In this document: positions 1 through 7,808 of the stretch, piece after piece
How the letters are laid out: each line of letters starts with the position of its first letter
Position numbering within the stretch: position 1 is the first letter of the stretch
Source: UBA9732 sp045116915
GTDB lineage: Bacteria; Spirochaetota; Spirochaetia; Sphaerochaetales; Sphaerochaetaceae
DNA length: 24,608 nucleotides
Assembly: GCA_045116915.1 (NCBI GenBank)
Contig: JBGUMQ010000058.1
Coordinates: 1 to 24,608 of the forward strand
Reading direction: 5' to 3'
Program-made: the position numbers and the translations under genes
Notes under the pieces: generated by a model
Told to the model about the DNA's origin: nothing
The model's input: only the letters and a program-made list of their open reading frames with translations
The model's database searches: none

Positions 1-1
1 C

Positions 2-361
2 CCCGAGAACCAGAGCAAGGTCTGCATCGTGAACATCAACACGCTGAGCGATGCCCTCAAAAGGGTTTCGCTGCTTGTCGAGAACAAGTACAAGAAGGTA
101 ATCCTGGAGTTCTCAGAGAACAAGCTAACCGTCTACTGCGACGAGAGCGATGTCGGAGCCGGAAGGGAGGAGATCGACTGCAGGTACGAGGGCGAGGACC
201 AGAAATGCGCCATGAACTACACATACCTCCTGAGCCCGCTCAAGGTCATGGACGGTGAGGAGGCCAGGATCGAGTTCAGCGAGCCGGGTCGTCCGTTCAC
301 GGTGAAATCCGAGCCGGAAAGGGATTACCTGCATGTGATCATGCCCATGAACCTGAACTGA
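2..361 (+). CDS. dnaN: DNA polymerase III sliding clamp (beta subunit), C-terminal part
   Basis: This is the last 119 codons of an open frame that enters from the left edge, so the start is missing. The C-terminus contains the segment YLHVIMPMNLN, matching the family ending (typically HLIMPMRI/L), and the preceding residues fit the third clamp domain. The beta clamp is a ring-shaped dimer that tethers DNA polymerase III to DNA in the cytoplasm. The stop codon lies 5 bases before the recF start, and dnaN-recF adjacency is a classic arrangement near bacterial dnaA. dnaA itself would be expected just upstream, outside the window. The identification rests on the C-terminal motif plus the recF neighbour. 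Confidence 0.9.
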   Translation, partial: PENQSKVCIVNINTLSDALKRVSLLVENKYKKVILEFSENKLTVYCDESDVGAGREEIDCRYEGEDQKCAMNYTYLLSPLKVMDGEEARIEFSEPGRPFTVKSEPERDYLHVIMPMNLN

Positions 362-366
362 CACAG

Positions 367-1461
367 ATGCTCATAGAGAAACTGGTCCTCGATGGTTTCA
401 GGAACATCGCGGACCGCGAGATCGACACCTCAGCAAAACAGGTCATACTCACCGGAGAGAACGGACAGGGGAAGACGAACCTCCTGGAGGCCGTCTATAC
501 GCTGTGCTACGGTACATCGTTCAGGACCCAGAACCTGCGCGAGGCCGTGCGGTACGGACATGAGATGTTCCATATTGGTTCCTTCTTCCGTGATTCACAG
601 GACCTGGAGCGCAGGGTGGACGTGTCGTTTTCAGAAGGCAAGAAGCACATAAGGGTCGACGGTAAGGAGATAAAGGACCGCAAGGAGCTAATATACTGTC
701 TTCCGTGCATAGTGTTCTCACATGACGACATCGAGTTCGTGCGCGGCGAGCCCGAGAACAGACGCAAGTTCTTCGACCAGACGATGACCATGTACGATCC
801 CGTGTTCTTCGACGACCTGAAAAGATACAAGAACGTGCTGCGCCAGCGCAATGCGGCCCTCAAGGATCAGAGATACGATCTGCTGGACATTTACGACGAC
901 AAGATCGTCCGTTACGGGATGCCGCTGATGAAGGCCAGGAGAAGCGTCTGCGACTCGTTCTCCGCCATATTCCCCGACATCTACAACAACGTTTCACTGG
1001 AGGACCGCGGGATAACGATCTCATACAGACCGTCATGGAGCGAGGACGGATCCTACGACGGCCTGATGGAGAGGATGGCCTGTCAGCGGGATACCGACAA
1101 GAGGATGAACACGACGACCAGCGGACCGCACAGGGACAGGTTCCTGATCACGGACAAGAACGGCGTTTTCGTCAACGGGGCCTCTACCGGACAGATGCGT
1201 CTGGCATCCCTCGTGTTCAGGTCGGCACAGGCATCGTTCTTCCGGCAGAAGACCGGACTCAATCCGATATTCCTTATAGATGATGTCCTGCTGGAGCTTG
1301 ATGCACAGAAAAGAGCACGTTATCTTTCATATCTGGGACATTACAATCAGGCCTTCTTCACTTTCCTTCCGGAGGAGAGATACTTCGGTACCATGCCCGG
1401 CTACGGTGACGGGGATACCATGAGATACAAGGTGGAGGACGGGAGGTTCATCCGTGGCTGA
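367..1461 (+). CDS. recF: DNA replication/repair protein RecF
   Basis: RecF is a 364-residue SMC-like ATPase, close to the family's usual 350-370. It binds gapped DNA and helps RecO/RecR load RecA in recombinational repair. Visible motifs are the Walker A box GENGQGKTN (residues 30-38), the conserved SGPHRDRF segment in the C-terminal half, the ABC-type signature around STGQMRLASL (about 272-281) and Walker B FLIDDVLLELD (about 301-311). The ATG at 367 follows the dnaN stop by 5 bases, and the product starts with the usual short IEKLVLDGFRN segment. Its 3' end overlaps the next gene by 8 bases, so dnaN-recF-DUF721 is probably one transcript. Nothing in the motifs suggests degeneration. Confidence 0.96.
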   Translation: MLIEKLVLDGFRNIADREIDTSAKQVILTGENGQGKTNLLEAVYTLCYGTSFRTQNLREAVRYGHEMFHIGSFFRDSQDLERRVDVSFSEGKKHIRVDGKEIKDRKELIYCLPCIVFSHDDIEFVRGEPENRRKFFDQTMTMYDPVFFDDLKRYKNVLRQRNAALKDQRYDLLDIYDDKIVRYGMPLMKARRSVCDSFSAIFPDIYNNVSLEDRGITISYRPSWSEDGSYDGLMERMACQRDTDKRMNTTTSGPHRDRFLITDKNGVFVNGASTGQMRLASLVFRSAQASFFRQKTGLNPIFLIDDVLLELDAQKRARYLSYLGHYNQAFFTFLPEERYFGTMPGYGDGDTMRYKVEDGRFIRG

Positions 1462-1804
1462 CAAAGAGAAGACATACAGGAAGAAGGACATGTACCCGCG
1501 TCTGTCGCCCGAGGATCCGGTCGGAGGGAAGGTCTATTTCGACCAGGTGCTTGAGCGCCACCACATAGACCTCAACGATCCGGTGAACCAGATGGTGATG
1601 CATTTCCGGTCCATCGCAGGACTGCCTCAGGAGTGCAACGTGAGGTGCACCGGATACAGGAACGGGATGCTCTATCTGGTCTGCGACAACCGCTCGTGGG
1701 CCCACTTCATCCATCTGAACAGCAGCGAGATCAAGAAGAGGATACGCGCCGTGTTTCCTGAAATCGAGGTGAAGAAAATATTTACAAGAGATGTCACCAC
1801 TTGA
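1454..1804 (+). CDS. DUF721 (DciA-like) protein
   Basis: A 116-residue protein starting at a GTG that overlaps the recF stop by 8 bases. Its central and C-terminal part (around RNGMLYLVCDNRSWAHFIH followed by an alpha-helical stretch of the type INS..IKKRI) resembles the DUF721/DciA family, whose characteristic feature is a Trp-containing segment after a short beta strand. DciA is known as the loader of the replicative helicase DnaB in bacteria that lack DnaC/DnaI. Residence next to recF and dnaN is common for this family in spirochaetes and fits a replication role. The N-terminal 30 residues are charged and probably flexible. The family assignment is fairly good; the helicase-loading role here is inference. 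The alternative is an uncharacterised DNA-binding protein. Confidence 0.75.
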   Translation: MADKEKTYRKKDMYPRLSPEDPVGGKVYFDQVLERHHIDLNDPVNQMVMHFRSIAGLPQECNVRCTGYRNGMLYLVCDNRSWAHFIHLNSSEIKKRIRAVFPEIEVKKIFTRDVTT

Positions 1805-1829
1805 CGCAAAGTCCCGTAAAATCTATACT
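1801..1829 (+). promoter_or_regulatory. sigma70-type promoter of the rpmH-rnpA-yidC-jag operon
   Basis: The -35 box TTGACG (1801-1806) overlaps the stop codon of the DUF721 gene. It is separated by exactly 17 bases from a -10 box TATACT (1824-1829). Both boxes match the consensus at 5 of 6 positions. Transcription would begin near 1836, giving a leader of about 60 bases before rpmH. Confidence 0.75.
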
Positions 1830-1836
1830 CAATTGC

Positions 1837-1876
1837 TCAGGCATGCCCTGATTTATTGAAAATCCCGCTTTAAGCG
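1837..1876 (+). promoter_or_regulatory. rpmH leader with two small inverted repeats
   Basis: Just after the predicted transcription start lies TCAGG-CATGC-CCTGA (1837-1851), followed by TTTATT. Further down is CGCTT-T-AAGCG (1866-1876). The first could form a 5-bp hairpin in the mRNA leader; the second has a one-base centre, so it is more plausible as a protein site in DNA. The leader ends with a Shine-Dalgarno GGAG (1884-1887) 8 bases before the rpmH ATG. The stems are short, so a regulatory role (for example feedback on ribosomal protein synthesis) is speculative. Confidence 0.25.
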
Positions 1877-1895
1877 ATTATATGGAGATAAAACC

Positions 1896-2063
1896 ATGAG
1901 TTACAAAGGCAAAAGAACGTACCAGCCAAGTAAAGTCAAGAGAAACAGGAAGTTCGGATTCAGAGCCCGCATGGCAACAAAGGGCGGACGTCTGGTTCTG
2001 GCCAGAAGAAGAGCAAAAGGCAGACACAGTCTCACTGTCTCAGATGAGAAGAAGCCTTACTAA
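1896..2063 (+). CDS. rpmH: 50S ribosomal protein L34
   Basis: A 55-residue, very basic protein. Its core (KRTYQPSKVKRNRKFGFRAR, then MATKGGRLVLARRRAKGRHSL) is an unmistakable L34, a structural protein of the large ribosomal subunit. It is longer than the 44-47 residues of typical L34: four extra residues (MSYK) precede the usual start region and there is a short polar tail (SDEKKPY). The ATG at 1896 is supported by GGAG at 1884-1887. Its last 20 bases overlap the start of rnpA in another frame, tying synthesis of the two proteins together. rpmH-rnpA adjacency is one of the most conserved pairs in bacteria. Confidence 0.96.
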   Translation: MSYKGKRTYQPSKVKRNRKFGFRARMATKGGRLVLARRRAKGRHSLTVSDEKKPY

Positions 2064-2397
2064 GAAGCAGATAATCAGATCAAAGGCAGATATTGACAGA
2101 ATCTTCAAAGCAGGAAAAAGGTACTCTCTTTCCTGCTTTAAGTTGTTTGTAGCGGAGAACGATCTTCCGTACAGCAGGATAATCGTCATTCCTGCCAGAC
2201 ACTATGGTGATTCAGTCCGGCGAAACCTCATCCGCCGTCAGGTGAAGGAAATCTGGCGCGTGAACGGTGAGAGGATAAGGTCCGGACTGGATTTCGCCGT
2301 TGTTGTTTATCCGACTCATGACAAGACCCTCTCATTCAGCGAGAAAGAAGACATCGTTTTGGGACTCCTGAGGAAAAGCGGCTCCATTGCGGGCTGA
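2044..2397 (+). CDS. rnpA: Ribonuclease P protein component
   Basis: A 117-residue basic protein with the RnpA fold signature. The N-terminus is RRSLTKKQIIRSKADIDRIFKAG, followed by a beta region and the basic helix VRRNLIRRQVKEIWR, which corresponds to the family RNR motif (RNxxKRxxRE). RnpA binds the RNase P RNA and assists 5' maturation of tRNA precursors. The ATG at 2044 lies inside rpmH (20-base overlap, different frame) and gives the standard family N-terminus, although no good Shine-Dalgarno is visible, so translation may be coupled to rpmH. The RNR motif reads RNLIRR here, a mild deviation. The gene commonly placed after rnpA, yidD, is absent: only 46 bases separate rnpA from yidC. 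Confidence 0.93.
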   Translation: MRRSLTKKQIIRSKADIDRIFKAGKRYSLSCFKLFVAENDLPYSRIIVIPARHYGDSVRRNLIRRQVKEIWRVNGERIRSGLDFAVVVYPTHDKTLSFSEKEDIVLGLLRKSGSIAG

Positions 2398-2443
2398 TTC
2401 TTCATGTCCTGAGGGTTTCGTGAGACACTTTTAGGAGCTTACG

Positions 2444-4297
2444 ATGGATAAGAGAACGATACTGGCCATTGTACTGGTCGTGATAGTAATCACAGCCAGC
2501 ATGGTGATACAGACAACTCTCTTCAGCGGGGACACCACCGCGGCCACCACCACGACGGCCACGACGGAGGAAACCGCACAGACCGCAGCCGGGACGGCAC
2601 TTCAGGAACAGAAACCTGAGGCCAAGGTCATAGACAGCGGCAGCCTGAACCGGTCATCCGAGGAATTCCGATTCGAGACGGACCTTTATGAAGTCGTGTT
2701 CGATCCTGTCGGCGCAAGCATCTCGTCACTCATGATGAAGGAGCATGCCGATGCCGACGGCACGCATGTTGATATCGTATTCAACGGTGAGAACGGGAAC
2801 AACGCGTTCCTCCTGTACTGGGGCGACGACCTTTCCAACCCGATCCTGGACACGTTCGCATACACGGTGAGCGGCAACAGGATCGTGTTCTCCAATGATT
2901 ACACCACCGCTTCCGGCCAGGAATTCACAATCGTCAAGACGTTCGAGTTCAAAGATGGCGAGTACCTGTTCGCGGTCGATGTCGACATCATCGGAGGTGA
3001 GGGCTTCACCGGTCTGAACACCGACGGCTATGCCTACACGCTGGCGTACGAGCCGCAGGTCGGTCCGGCGTTCACCCAGATGAAGAACAACAACTACGAC
3101 TACAGAAGGGTCTACGTCGACGCCTACAACAACAAGGGCAAGCTCAAGAAGAGCAACATCAGGTTCAGCAACGGAAGCTACGAGACAACGGCCCAGGTCC
3201 AGTGGATCAGCCTCACAGGCAAGTACTTCGCTGTTGTGGCGATGGCCGGTGACAACACGATAGGCTACAAGTACACGGCTCTCCAGAGCTCGACGGATGA
3301 AGTCGTCCAGACCGACAGCCTGTACATATCCAGGCCGGCCACCGGGACATCGTCCGGAGACAGGATCTACTTCTACGCAGGTCCCCAGCTCAAGAAGTAC
3401 CTGGGTTCCTACTACAGCGGAATGGACAACGCATGGGGCCTGAGGAACACATATCTCGATTCCGTCATGGAAAGCGGATCGTTCTTCGGATGGCTTGAGA
3501 ACGTCCTCAAATGGGTCCTGAACCTGCTGTACAAGATCATACCGAACTACGGTGTCGGAATCATAATCCTGACGCTCATCATCAAGCTGCTGCTCTGGCC
3601 GCTGACCAAGAAGAGCACCGCCTCGACAGCGAAGATGGCCGCCCTGCAGCCCAGGCTCAAGGAGATCCAGGACAAGTACAAGGACAACCCGCAGAAGATG
3701 AACCAGGAGACCGCGGCCCTGTACAAGGAAACGGGTGTCAGTCCTCTCGGAGGATGCCTTCCGATGCTGCTCCAGTTCCCGATCCTGATCGCCATGTACG
3801 GACTTCTGAACAAGCACTTCGAGCTCAGAGGCGCCATGTTCATCCCGGGATGGATCCCCGACCTGTCGGTCCCCGAGACCATATTCACACTCGGATTCAA
3901 TCTCCCGCTCCTGGGTAACGAGATACACCTCCTGCCGATCCTCTACACGGTCAGCATGATCTTCTCCATGAAGTACACGCAAAGCAGCCAGAACCAGTCC
4001 AACGGACAGGGCAAGGGCATGATGTGGTTCTTCACATACGGCATGCCGATCCTGTTCTTCTTCATCCTCTACAGCGCACCGTCCGGACTGCTTCTCTACT
4101 GGTCTGTCCAGAACATGCTGTCGATGGGCCAGCAGCTGTATACCAACCACAAGCTGAAGAAGAATCCGGATGCCTTCGCCGCGAAGAACGTTCCCGAGAA
4201 GAAGGAACCTGAGGCAGTGCGCAGGTACCAGGAGAAGCTCAAAAAGCTAGAGGAAGAGAAGGCCAGGTTGGCCAAGAACAACGGAAAGAAGAAATAA
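2444..4297 (+). CDS. yidC: Membrane protein insertase YidC
   Basis: A 617-residue inner-membrane insertase that integrates and folds membrane proteins with or without the Sec translocon. Order of parts: an N-terminal membrane anchor (about residues 5-25), a Thr/Ala-rich linker (about 30-55), a long periplasmic beta-sandwich domain (about 60-330), and the conserved insertase domain from about 345 to 590 with several hydrophobic helices. The tail is strongly basic and charged. In the first conserved helix the position of the E. coli groove arginine (R366) is a lysine (K381, in LIIKLLLWPLTKK), a common and functional substitution. The large periplasmic domain points to a didermic, Gram-negative-type envelope. 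AGGAG seven bases upstream supports the ATG. It sits between rnpA and jag in one operon. Confidence 0.96.
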   Translation: MDKRTILAIVLVVIVITASMVIQTTLFSGDTTAATTTTATTEETAQTAAGTALQEQKPEAKVIDSGSLNRSSEEFRFETDLYEVVFDPVGASISSLMMKEHADADGTHVDIVFNGENGNNAFLLYWGDDLSNPILDTFAYTVSGNRIVFSNDYTTASGQEFTIVKTFEFKDGEYLFAVDVDIIGGEGFTGLNTDGYAYTLAYEPQVGPAFTQMKNNNYDYRRVYVDAYNNKGKLKKSNIRFSNGSYETTAQVQWISLTGKYFAVVAMAGDNTIGYKYTALQSSTDEVVQTDSLYISRPATGTSSGDRIYFYAGPQLKKYLGSYYSGMDNAWGLRNTYLDSVMESGSFFGWLENVLKWVLNLLYKIIPNYGVGIIILTLIIKLLLWPLTKKSTASTAKMAALQPRLKEIQDKYKDNPQKMNQETAALYKETGVSPLGGCLPMLLQFPILIAMYGLLNKHFELRGAMFIPGWIPDLSVPETIFTLGFNLPLLGNEIHLLPILYTVSMIFSMKYTQSSQNQSNGQGKGMMWFFTYGMPILFFFILYSAPSGLLLYWSVQNMLSMGQQLYTNHKLKKNPDAFAAKNVPEKKEPEAVRRYQEKLKKLEEEKARLAKNNGKKK

Positions 4298-4314
4298 TAG
4301 CACAGAGGCAACAT

Positions 4315-5025
4315 ATGACTAGAGATTTTGAAGGAAAGACAGAGCAGGACGCCATCAATCAGGCTATTGAGGCTTTGCATATCGAAAGAGAGGATTTCGA
4401 TGTCGAGATCCTGGACAACGGACGCAGGGGTCTCTTCAAGAAGGCCAATGTGAAGATCCGCGTGCACATCGATTCCGCACAGGAGCCGGAAGAGGAGTAC
4501 AACGAGCCCGTCATCGCCGATGACGAGGATCTGGAGCAGGAGGAGGAAGAGGACCTTGAGCCCAACGAGGAGCTGGAGACCAGCCTCTGCGAATTCATCG
4601 ACGGTATGATCGCCCACATGGGATACGAGGCGAAGACGACCGTCTCGTCGCGCAAGGGCAGGAAGGTCAACCTGGAGATCACAAGTGAATCCTCCAACAT
4701 CATCATCGGACGCAAGGGAAAGAACCTCGACGCCATCCAGGTGCTTGCCAACGTGTTCGCCGGCAAGATCGATTCCGAGAGGAAGATCATCGTCGATTCG
4801 GAAGGCTACAGGATCAGGCATGAGGAGCAGATCATCAAGAACGCCTACCGCACGGCCATGCAGGTCCGCAAGACCGGAAGGTCACGCCTCCTGGAGCCGA
4901 TGAATCCGTATGAGAGAAGACTTGTCCACACGGCCCTGAACGATGTAACCGGCATAGAGACCAAGAGCGAGGGCGAAGGCCTCTACAAGCAGGTCAGGGT
5001 CATGAGCAAAAGGAAGAGATACTGA
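4315..5025 (+). CDS. jag: Jag/KhpB-type RNA-binding protein
   Basis: A 236-residue cytoplasmic RNA-binding protein of the Jag (KhpB/EloR) family. Domains in order: a Jag-N domain (about 1-52, RDFEGKTEQDAINQAIEAL and RRGLFKK), a very acidic linker (about 58-90), a KH domain with IIIGRKGKNLDAIQVL (about 127-142), and a C-terminal R3H domain with LLEPMNPYERRLVHTAL (about 195-211). In Firmicutes these proteins bind many small RNAs and influence cell elongation and sporulation. The gene order rnpA-yidC-jag is widely conserved. A Shine-Dalgarno AGAGG precedes the ATG. Its stop is only 10 bases from the stop of the convergent pfkB-family gene, with no clear terminator between them. Confidence 0.92.
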   Translation: MTRDFEGKTEQDAINQAIEALHIEREDFDVEILDNGRRGLFKKANVKIRVHIDSAQEPEEEYNEPVIADDEDLEQEEEEDLEPNEELETSLCEFIDGMIAHMGYEAKTTVSSRKGRKVNLEITSESSNIIIGRKGKNLDAIQVLANVFAGKIDSERKIIVDSEGYRIRHEEQIIKNAYRTAMQVRKTGRSRLLEPMNPYERRLVHTALNDVTGIETKSEGEGLYKQVRVMSKRKRY

Positions 5026-5035
5026 GATTGAAGAC

Positions 5036-6028
5036 TCAGAATACCGAGATCATCTTTTTCAGGTCGGGGATGCGTTCCGAAGGGAACTGGGCCCCGACCT
5101 GTTTTATTATCTGACCGGCAAGGCAGGAGGCGATCGAACCGCTTCTCTCTATGTCGAAGCCGTTGCACAGTCCGTAGAGGAATCCGGCCGCGTACGTGTC
5201 TCCGGCTCCCGTGGTGTCCACCGGTGTCGAGGGGCCCTGTACGGGGATCTCGTAGATCTTCCTCCTGTGGCTGATGAACGATCCTTTCTTGCCGTTCTTC
5301 ACGACCGCCGTCTCGCACAGCTTGCCCATGGTCTTGCAGCACTCGTACGGATCGTAGTTGTCGAACAGCGTACGCGCCTCCTCCTTGTTGGCGAAGACTA
5401 TGTCGCAGTTCTCCTTTATCAGCTGGAGGAAAGAGTCGTGGTATCTTCCGACAGCGAACGGATCGGCGATGTCGAACGACACCACCACGTTGTTGCGTTT
5501 GGCGATGGCAAGCGCCTTGCGTATGGCCTCCATCTGGTTCGGTGTGTCCCACATGTAGCCGGTGAAGTGGAAGAAGCCCGCGCTGCTGACCTCCTGCTCC
5601 ACGACATCATCCGGATTGAAGTCCCTGTTTGCTCCCAGATACGTGTTCATGGTGCGCTCGGAGTCCGGTGTGATCAGTATAATGGAGGATCCCGTGACGT
5701 TGCTGTCGGAGACAGCCAGGTTGTCGCGTACGTTCAGGGCCGTCAGACGTTCGCGGTAGATTGAACCGTATTCGTCGTTTCCTATCTTGCCGGCCAGGGT
5801 GGTGCCGACTCCCAGCGACGACAGCGTGATGACCGTATTGGGGCATGAGCCGCCGCAGGAGAACGAGGGTTCCTTCTTCTTTTTGATGAACTCCGTGAGC
5901 TCGAGCCTCTTCTCAAGGCTGATGAGGTTCATCGTACCCTTGTACAGTCCGAGCTGCTTGAGCTCGCTGTCGGATATGTTGACTATTACATCGATGAGCG
6001 GGTTCCCGATTCCGTAGACGGTCTTCAT
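5036..6028 (-). CDS. PfkB-family carbohydrate/nucleoside kinase (adenosine-kinase-like)
   Basis: A 330-residue ribokinase-fold enzyme that phosphorylates a sugar or nucleoside with ATP. Visible are the start MKTVYGIGNPLIDV, the N-terminal GGSCPNT substrate-binding segment, the NKEE motif and the C-terminal PfkB signature DTTGAGDTYAAG, in which D277 is the catalytic base next to the anion hole. GNPLIDV and the overall layout recall the adenosine-kinase/fructokinase-like branch, but substrate cannot be read from sequence. An in-frame ATG lies four codons upstream, at 6040. However, GGAGGAG sits between the two ATGs, correctly spaced for the one at 6028, so I chose 6028. It is the last gene of the lgt-pepP-pfkB transcript, 22 bases after pepP. 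Confidence 0.88.
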   Translation of the reverse strand: MKTVYGIGNPLIDVIVNISDSELKQLGLYKGTMNLISLEKRLELTEFIKKKKEPSFSCGGSCPNTVITLSSLGVGTTLAGKIGNDEYGSIYRERLTALNVRDNLAVSDSNVTGSSIILITPDSERTMNTYLGANRDFNPDDVVEQEVSSAGFFHFTGYMWDTPNQMEAIRKALAIAKRNNVVVSFDIADPFAVGRYHDSFLQLIKENCDIVFANKEEARTLFDNYDPYECCKTMGKLCETAVVKNGKKGSFISHRRKIYEIPVQGPSTPVDTTGAGDTYAAGFLYGLCNGFDIERSGSIASCLAGQIIKQVGAQFPSERIPDLKKMISVF

Positions 6029-6050
6029 ATTCTCCTCCATGAAAAAGCTG

Positions 6051-7808
6051 TCAGAGCGGCTCTGTCGCTGATATCAGATAATCCCTGGCGCTCTCGTCGA
6101 CCAGATCGATCAGCATCTCCCTGACCCAGCTGTGGTAGTCGTCCACCATGGCGACCTCGTCGGGGGAAAGCATCTCCTTCACGATCAGATCCCTTTCGTA
6201 CGGACAGCATGTCAGCACCTCGAATGTCAGGAACTGGCCGAACTCCGTCTTCATGGCCTCCGTCACGGCGATGAGGTTCTCTATCCTGATGCCGTGCTTG
6301 CCTTCCCTGTAGATGCCGGGTTCGTCGCTTATGACCATTCCCGCCTCAAGAGGTACGGGATCGCCTGTCCCCTGTTTTGTCGATATCCTCTGCGGACCCT
6401 CGTGCACGGAAAGACGATGTCCCACTCCGTGGCCTGTGCCGTGGAAATAGTCGGTTCCGCGCTGCCAGAGGAACTGATGGGCAAGGGCATCCAGTTGGTG
6501 TCCTGTCGTTCCCTTGGGGAAGACCTGCGAGGCCAGGGCAAGGTGTCCCTTCAGGACCAGTGTGTAGTCCTCCTTCTGTTCCTGTGTGGCCTGTCCGAAA
6601 AGCAGCGTGCGTGTGATGTCCGTCGTGCCGCAAGTGTACTGTCCGCCGGAGTCCAGCACAAGAAGCCCGTTCCCGGAAATGGGGATGTCCGTCTCCTCCG
6701 TGGCGCTGTAGTGGACCACCGCTCCGTGCTCGCCGAAACCGGCTATGGTGCTGAACGACGGGCCCAGGTAATCCTCCTCCAGTTCCCTTTCGTCGGCAAG
6801 CGCCTCGGCGATGGAGAGCTCTGTGAAATCGAACTCGTCGCGTCTGACCATGGCAAGGAAATTCACGAGAGCCACTCCGTCAAGTATGTGCGCCGTGCGC
6901 ATCCCCTCGAGTTCAACAGGGTTCTTCACCGCCTTGAGGGCTGTCGAGTACTCGCGGCCCCTTGAGATGGCGACATCCTTCGCCTTCATGAGGGCGTTGA
7001 GCATCTTCATGTTTATGCGGTCGGGATTGATCCTGACCACCGTGCCCTTCAATGAGGAGAGGATGTCGGCGACCGAGTCGTAGGGAAGGACCTCGTAGCA
7101 TTCCGGCGTCACATCCGCAAAGCGCTCCTTCGGGGTGAAAAGCCTGACGCTGTCGGGTCCGATGAGCAGATGTGCCAGGAAGACGGGTGTGTCGTCTATG
7201 TCGCTTCCCCTGAGGTTCAGGATCCAGGCGATGTCGTCAAGGCTTGAGACCAGCTGGTATTCTTCCTTGTTCCGATGTCCCAGTTCACGGATCTTGTCGA
7301 TCTTTTCCTGTGCACTCTGGCCGGTAAGGCTGTCATCGAGCTTTACGACAGGATTTTCTGGCATGGATGGCCTGTCGGTCCATATGGCGTCCAGGAGATC
7401 GTCCGAGGCGCAGATGTCTATGCCGTTGGCCTCGTAGCGCTCCTTGGCGCTGATCATCAGGGTCTCGGCGGAGATGCCAACCTTGCCTCCGTTTCCGAAC
7501 TCCTTCTTCAGGAAATCGAGCGGGGAGGATGCCTCCGGGCCGTCGATCTTCCTCATCTCGAAAACGGTTCCTGAGATCTGTGCCGCGCACTGGACGAAAT
7601 AGCGGGAATCGACCCAGATCAGTGCCTTGTCCATCGTGACGATGACGGTGCCGGCGCTGCCGGTGAATCCGCTGATCCATCTGCGCGAGTGCCATCTGTC
7701 GCAGACGTATTCGCTTTCATGGGGATCGGTCCCGTTGATTATCCACGCGGAGAAACCCGCTTTCCGCATCTGCCCGCGCAGGGCATCGACTTTCTCGTTT
7801 ACGGTCAT
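6051..7808 (-). CDS. pepP: Xaa-Pro aminopeptidase (M24 family, APP type)
   Basis: A 585-residue cytoplasmic metallopeptidase that removes N-terminal residues preceding proline. It has the three-domain layout of eukaryotic-like aminopeptidase P: two creatinase-N-type domains (about 1-300) and a pita-bread catalytic domain. The five dimetal ligands are visible: D386 and D397 (LDSGGQY and TTDITRT, 11 apart), H460 in HGTGHGVGH, E496 in SDEPG and E510 in IRIEN. The frame stays open upstream, but the real start is the ATG at 7808: it gives a family-like N-terminus (MTVNEKVDALRGQM), has AGAGGA just before it, and overlaps the lgt stop as ATGA. Translation is therefore probably coupled to lgt. The functional link to lgt is unclear. 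Confidence 0.92.
   Translation of the reverse strand: MTVNEKVDALRGQMRKAGFSAWIINGTDPHESEYVCDRWHSRRWISGFTGSAGTVIVTMDKALIWVDSRYFVQCAAQISGTVFEMRKIDGPEASSPLDFLKKEFGNGGKVGISAETLMISAKERYEANGIDICASDDLLDAIWTDRPSMPENPVVKLDDSLTGQSAQEKIDKIRELGHRNKEEYQLVSSLDDIAWILNLRGSDIDDTPVFLAHLLIGPDSVRLFTPKERFADVTPECYEVLPYDSVADILSSLKGTVVRINPDRINMKMLNALMKAKDVAISRGREYSTALKAVKNPVELEGMRTAHILDGVALVNFLAMVRRDEFDFTELSIAEALADERELEEDYLGPSFSTIAGFGEHGAVVHYSATEETDIPISGNGLLVLDSGGQYTCGTTDITRTLLFGQATQEQKEDYTLVLKGHLALASQVFPKGTTGHQLDALAHQFLWQRGTDYFHGTGHGVGHRLSVHEGPQRISTKQGTGDPVPLEAGMVISDEPGIYREGKHGIRIENLIAVTEAMKTEFGQFLTFEVLTCCPYERDLIVKEMLSPDEVAMVDDYHSWVREMLIDLVDESARDYLISATEPL

Noticed and set aside
2726..4150. 474-codon open frame on the minus strand
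   Set aside because: It lies entirely antisense to yidC, has a Val/Asp/Arg-rich low-quality composition and no recognisable motif. It is a shadow of a GC-rich gene.
5022..5039. CTGAG-N8-CTCAG inverted repeat between jag and pfkB as a bidirectional terminator
   Set aside because: The stem is only five bases, made of the two stop-codon contexts, with no T run on either side.
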